Source of the DNA: CAWGCE01 sp964480915
Lineage (GTDB): Bacteria > Planctomycetota > Planctomycetia > Pirellulales > Pirellulaceae
Length of the DNA: 64,000 nt
Assembly (NCBI GenBank): GCA_964480915.1
Contig: CAYZRS010000024.1
Span: 5,876 to 69,875, forward strand
Direction of reading: 5' to 3'
In this document: piece after piece, positions 61,293-64,000 of the stretch
Layout: each line of letters begins with the position of its first letter
Position numbering within the stretch: the stretch's first letter is position 1
Translations under genes and position numbers: made by a program
The notes under the pieces: generated by a model
What the model was told of the DNA's origin: nothing
Seen by the model: only the letters and a program-made list of their open reading frames with translations
Databases searched by the model: none

Positions 61293-61904
61293 GTGTCTCG
61301 ATTTGATGTTTCAAGTTTTTCGGATGACGTAATTCGTTTGAAACGAAGTCGTAACCTTGAAGTCGATGACGTCCTTTTCCGAGAGGGAGACTCAGTCGAG
61401 TCGTTCTTCTTTGTCGAATCTGGCTGTGTGCGTTTGGTTGTATACCCAACGGCTGGTAAGGAGCTTGTCCTTTATCGAGCTCGCAACAAGGAGGTCTTTG
61501 CTGAAGAGCATCTAGTCCAATCCAGCTACGGTTACACGGCGATCGCCGACCTCCGTACGCGGGTACACTATGTTCCCACGGAAGCCGTATTTCAGGATTT
61601 GCGGTCGAGCCAGGTCGCCCTCGAGCGTTATCTTTCATGCCTCAGTGGTCGGTATCTTCAGCTTCGCGTTAGTTTTGAGCGATTAGGCATTGCCTCTGCC
61701 CGTGGAAGGGTGTTGCATTTCCTCGAAGCGCTCTCGAAAGAGAAAAATGGGGAGCCACTCGACCTCCACGGTCGAGTAAAGAGCCTCTCGAATGACCTCA
61801 ACTTAACTCATGAGGCATTTTACCGTGCTCTGAGTGCCCTCGAACGCGACGGCCGGATCACGAGGGACGGCGGGCGTATTTCGTTAGTTTCCGCAACTCC
61901 GTAA
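61293..61904 (+). CDS. Crp/Fnr-family transcriptional regulator
   Basis: The protein (203 residues from GTG 61293) has the cyclic-nucleotide-binding-type barrel (LEVDDVLFREGDSVESFFFVESGCVRLVVY in part; ELVLYRARNKEVFAEEHL), a dimer helix and a C-terminal helix-turn-helix (GRVKSLSNDLNLTHEAFYRALSALERDG). FNR's N-terminal Cys cluster is absent, so it is not an oxygen-sensing 4Fe-4S type; a DNR- or cAMP-like ligand is possible. AAGGAGG ends 9 bases before GTG 61293 but directly abuts ATG 61284, which favours GTG. It is the likely reader of the dyads at 60205 and 63677. Confidence 0.88.
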   Translation: MSRFDVSSFSDDVIRLKRSRNLEVDDVLFREGDSVESFFFVESGCVRLVVYPTAGKELVLYRARNKEVFAEEHLVQSSYGYTAIADLRTRVHYVPTEAVFQDLRSSQVALERYLSCLSGRYLQLRVSFERLGIASARGRVLHFLEALSKEKNGEPLDLHGRVKSLSNDLNLTHEAFYRALSALERDGRITRDGGRISLVSATP

Positions 61905-62018
61905 TAGCGACGGTGGTTCGAGCGTCAAAGAGGCTGGCCCGTTGGGGAGAACTTTGCCCCTTGCCGCTTTGAACGATCCATCCGTCCGTACGAACACTAC
62001 TCACCGAAAGGCAGTGAA

Positions 62019-62192
62019 ATGACGTTAACGATCTGCAAACTCTGTGGAGAACCGCAAACTTCGATCATTCATCAAATCGAGGAACGTGTCCTGGCTAGGT
62101 TGAAGAATGATCATCCGGATTGGGATGAGAAAGACGGAGCGTGCGAAAACTGCATTCAGGCAGCCCGTGGTGACAACGATGATTCAAACTAA
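62019..62192 (+). CDS. small double-CxxC protein (57 residues), zinc-ribbon-like
   Basis: ATG 62019 has AAAGG 7 bases upstream. The 57-residue product holds two C-x2-C pairs, ICKLCGE (C6, C9) and ACENCIQ (C42, C45), 32 residues apart, joined by a charged helix (HQIEERVLARLKNDHPDW). This could bind one zinc ion or a redox metal. It follows the Crp/Fnr-family gene by 114 bp and belongs to the same island. No family recognised. Confidence 0.65.
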   Translation: MTLTICKLCGEPQTSIIHQIEERVLARLKNDHPDWDEKDGACENCIQAARGDNDDSN

Positions 62193-62242
62193 CGGCTAGT
62201 TAGTTGGTTGCGATTACTGTGCGAGTTCATTCGTCTCCGTGC

Positions 62243-62267
62243 TCGCGCGCTATGGCTCAGCGCGCGA
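62243..62267. repeat. perfect inverted repeat (9-bp arms)
   Basis: Arms TCGCGCGCT and AGCGCGCGA around a 7-base loop. No T-run follows on either strand, so it is not a typical terminator. It overlaps the left edge of the IS3-like relic. Confidence 0.6.
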
Positions 62268-62459
62268 TCGGCTGATCCAACATCTTGGATGCGAACTTGG
62301 GACCGTTATCCACGCGAATGGGCTTCGGAAGCTTCCGATTGCATGCCGGCCGATCTCAACGTGAATTTCGACTTCATCATGGTCGTCCTCTCCTGCAAAA
62401 TGACGGCCAGATGCAGATACCGATTTTCTCACTGATTGTGGACCAGATGTGTCGGTACA
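62257..62459 (-). mobile_element. degenerate IS3-family insertion sequence relic
   Basis: On the minus strand a frame from 62380 begins MMKSKFT, as IS3-type OrfA proteins do (M.KSRFTEEQI). A second frame (62334-62257) reads LPKPIRVDNGPKFASKMLDQ, the OrfB integrase-core segment (IRVDNGPEF..). They lie only about 45 bases apart, so nearly all of the element is deleted. The sequence ends toward the P460 gene with TGTACCGACACATCTGG read inward, similar to IS3-family termini (TGTACTGA..). No intact second end is seen. Confidence 0.6.
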
Positions 62460-62498
62460 GATCAAATCGGTTCCGCACCCGAGTCGTTGCCATCGCAA

Positions 62499-63605
62499 CT
62501 ATTTGATGGATGTGGTGCGAATAAAGTCTCGGCCGGTTGAATGGCAGCCAACGCAATTTTGATTTCCAAGCGAAGCAGCAACAGGGCTACTTGGGTCGGT
62601 CGTGCTGAGGTTTTCGTACCAGTACCAACCATTTCCCTTTCCGTCATCTTTCCTTGTCTTTACCGCAGCAGCCCAGCCGTAGAGCGCGCCATCTTTGTGC
62701 AGTTCTTTAATCGCAACGGAACCGACAGGATGCTTGTCGTCACCCGACTTCAAACTAGCGGCTAACTTAGGGTTCACAAAAACCCTTACGACATCGCCAT
62801 GGACAGTACGCCCTGCGCTCGACGGATGTAGGGCTGATTCTGCCACGTACTTCTCGTAGCCGGTTTTCTGCAACCAATGGAACACTTTTGTCGCGTAGTC
62901 ATCCGGTTCCAACGCGTCACTATGTTCGGCCCCCATTGCTCCCATGGCTGCCTTCATGGTCTCCTTGTTCATCTTCTTCATAGATGCCCGCGCGGTGTCA
63001 GCTGCTTTGCGTGCTTCGGTCGGCATCGCCGCACGAAGTACCGGATAGTATTGAGTAAAGACAAAATCGTCGTCCGCACTCGCCTCATGACACGAACTGC
63101 ATTGAGCTGCTGGAAATGGTTTCGCAGTCGCCGCGTACTCTGCTTCCGGCACGTGTCCAAAACTGAAATAGGCCCAGCCACCTGGCTCGTTCTTAAATCG
63201 TACGGTGTCTTTCACCGCGACTTCAAGTCCGGAAAACTCGCCCATAAAATATCCGTTACCACTTACCGCATTCTTGGAACCCACTAACGTAAGTTCTTTC
63301 ACTAGCTGAGTGCCGTTTGCAAATTCGCCCGTTCTTTCGAGTGTCGCAAAACTCTCTGGGTCCATGTAGACGTTGTGAAATTCTGGAAATGCTGCCTTTC
63401 CATCGTTCATGTCATGCGGCGTTAGGGGGGTGCCGACATAAACCCATTTGCGCCATCCTTCCGGTCGAACAAGCTGTCCATCGTCCGTAAAACGCGGTGC
63501 AGTTGCGTTGAAGGCGCCCGCTTCATCGGCTTGAGTCTGGTGTGGCCAGACGGAGATAAGAGCGAGACAAAACGCAACTACATAGTTTTTGACTTGGGCG
63601 CTCAT
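62499..63605 (-). CDS. tandem cytochrome P460-family protein, exported
   Basis: The 368-residue protein has a signal peptide (NYVVAFCLALISVWPHQTQA) and two P460-like halves. The first (about 35-200) ends in the heme motif CSSCHEASADDDFVFTQYYPVLR (C169, C172, H173). The second (about 255-368) has VGSVAIKELHKDGALYGWAAAVK and a heme motif CVGCH at 351-355. P460 cytochromes oxidise hydroxylamine and nitric oxide or bind NO outside the cytoplasm; family members usually have one domain of 150-200 residues. AAGGA lies before the ATG. A Crp/Fnr-like dyad lies upstream at 63677-63694. Confidence 0.85.
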   Translation of the reverse strand: MSAQVKNYVVAFCLALISVWPHQTQADEAGAFNATAPRFTDDGQLVRPEGWRKWVYVGTPLTPHDMNDGKAAFPEFHNVYMDPESFATLERTGEFANGTQLVKELTLVGSKNAVSGNGYFMGEFSGLEVAVKDTVRFKNEPGGWAYFSFGHVPEAEYAATAKPFPAAQCSSCHEASADDDFVFTQYYPVLRAAMPTEARKAADTARASMKKMNKETMKAAMGAMGAEHSDALEPDDYATKVFHWLQKTGYEKYVAESALHPSSAGRTVHGDVVRVFVNPKLAASLKSGDDKHPVGSVAIKELHKDGALYGWAAAVKTRKDDGKGNGWYWYENLSTTDPSSPVAASLGNQNCVGCHSTGRDFIRTTSIK

Positions 63606-63906
63606 CGCATTTCCTTATGTGTTTTGTTTAACGAATCCATGGGAGCGAAAAGTTTATCAGTCACTTCCTGTCGGCCATATGATTTCAGTCATACCCCTCG
63701 ATCCAATTTTCGTATTCGCAACAGTAACCACGGTCGCACGATAGGCGGACGTAGATGAGCCTTTGTGGAACTTCGCTCCAGAGTCTCAGCAAAGAAGAGC
63801 TGGCGGCGCGGGGCAAGGGGTAAGACCGGACCAGAATTAGACATCTAACAGGTGAGGTTGGGCAGTCTTGTGCTCGACAGTTTTCACCTTCAACTGGAGC
63901 AAGGCC
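63606..63906. other. intergenic stretch of about 300 bp
   Basis: Divergent region between the P460 gene and the gene at 63907. It contains the second Crp/Fnr-like dyad and the presumed -10 of the P460 gene (GATAAA on the minus strand, 63653-63658). I see no gene. Confidence 0.5.
63677..63694 (-). promoter_or_regulatory. candidate Crp/Fnr-type operator upstream of the cytochrome P460 gene
   Basis: Reads ATATGAT, five variable bases, TCATA on the plus strand and aligns base for base with the dyad at 60205-60222 in 12 of 18 positions, all in the arms. Its centre lies 30 bases from the centre of a minus-strand GATAAA hexamer and about 80 bases before the P460 start. Confidence 0.5.
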
Positions 63907-64000
63907 ATGAATATTCGATTCGTCACAAAAACGATCCACGCGTATCTCGACTATCCGGTTGCAATTGCACTGATAGGCTTGCCGTTCATCCTTGGTCTAG
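63907..64000 (+). CDS. 5' end of an SPW-repeat-like integral membrane protein, cut by the window edge
   Basis: ATG 63907 (GGAG 8 bases upstream) opens a frame to the edge. Its 31 residues begin with a short basic segment (NIRFVTKTIHAYLDYP) followed by a helix (VAIALIGLPFILGL). The TKxxHAYLDYxV start followed by a PF/PW-containing helix resembles SPW-repeat membrane proteins. Only the first helix is visible, so the name is tentative. Confidence 0.55.
   Translation, partial: MNIRFVTKTIHAYLDYPVAIALIGLPFILGL

Noticed and set aside
62243..62267. Rho-independent terminator
   Set aside because: The hairpin is perfect but no T-run follows on either strand.
1..64000. CRISPR array, prophage, rRNA operon or integrative element ends
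   Set aside because: No regularly spaced repeats, phage structural genes, integrase or rRNA sequence were seen; the only mobile trace is the IS3-type relic near 62.3 kb.

Overview
The window reads as chromosomal DNA of a planctomycete, most likely a Pirellulaceae-type marine or freshwater lineage. Several markers point there together. It has fhcA/B/C (formylmethanofuran dehydrogenase-like formyltransferase/hydrolase subunits) in a bacterium, a BBP7-type outer-membrane protein, and secreted enzymes ending in dockerin-like repeats plus a PEP-CTERM tail. It also has paired Gfo/Idh/MocA oxidoreductases, an N-terminal NPYA motif on a YcxB-like membrane protein, a Cys-rich exported protein and many TTG/GTG starts. 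Gene density is high and neighbouring genes often overlap tail to tail.

Layout. 0.1-5.3 kb: fhcB, fhcA and fhcC on the minus strand, interleaved with mobA and a DinB-like gene on the plus strand (C1 transfer via tetrahydromethanopterin). 5.3-10 kb: a secreted GH16 beta-glucanase, then a three-gene glycan operon (formyltransferase-like, PIG-L deacetylase, sugar phosphotransferase). 10-16.5 kb: YceH, an M48 lipoprotein protease, a fatty-acid desaturase convergent with a two-component pair, and a YcxB-like membrane protein. 16.6-25 kb: two Gfo/Idh/MocA genes, a gene broken by a false assembly gap, thiS-thiG, a CFA-synthase-like gene, a DinG-type helicase and hisF. 25-31 kb: a Cys-rich exported protein, then a PilT-like ATPase, a membrane-fused degenerate PilB/GspE-like protein and two membrane proteins, then terC. 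31-37 kb: a secretin-like fragment, a candidate structured RNA, a diguanylate cyclase, tRNA-Leu(UAA), the BBP7 porin-like gene and a DUF420 gene. 37-44 kb: leuA behind what looks like a complete leucine transcription attenuator, an ECF sigma factor, a ferredoxin and an HNH nuclease. 44-49 kb: mtnC, mtnD and mtnB (methionine salvage) with a second GH16 gene between them, then miaE. 49-60 kb: a methyltransferase, a divergent PiT-like transporter with phoU, a two-ATPase/two-permease ABC operon and a CPA2 antiporter.

60-64 kb looks like an accessory island. It holds a Coq4-like protein, a Crp/Fnr-family regulator, a 57-residue double-CxxC protein, an IS3-family relic, a tandem cytochrome P460 and the start of an SPW-type membrane protein. 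Two near-identical 18-bp dyads (core ATATGAT-N5-TCATA) lie upstream of the Coq4-like and P460 genes. Each sits about 30 bases from a plausible -10 hexamer, as expected for class II Crp/Fnr activation. I infer a small nitrosative-stress regulon.

Most notable: the leuA attenuator (39128-39330), the Crp/Fnr-type operator pair (60205-60222 and 63677-63694), the candidate structured RNA (32295-32476) and the membrane-anchored pseudo-ATPase (26888-28666). Two of the three 100-N gaps are flanked by identical sequence (55 bp and 16 bp), so they are probably unmerged contig overlaps; merging the first restores one gene. All family assignments come from reading motifs and context; no search was run.
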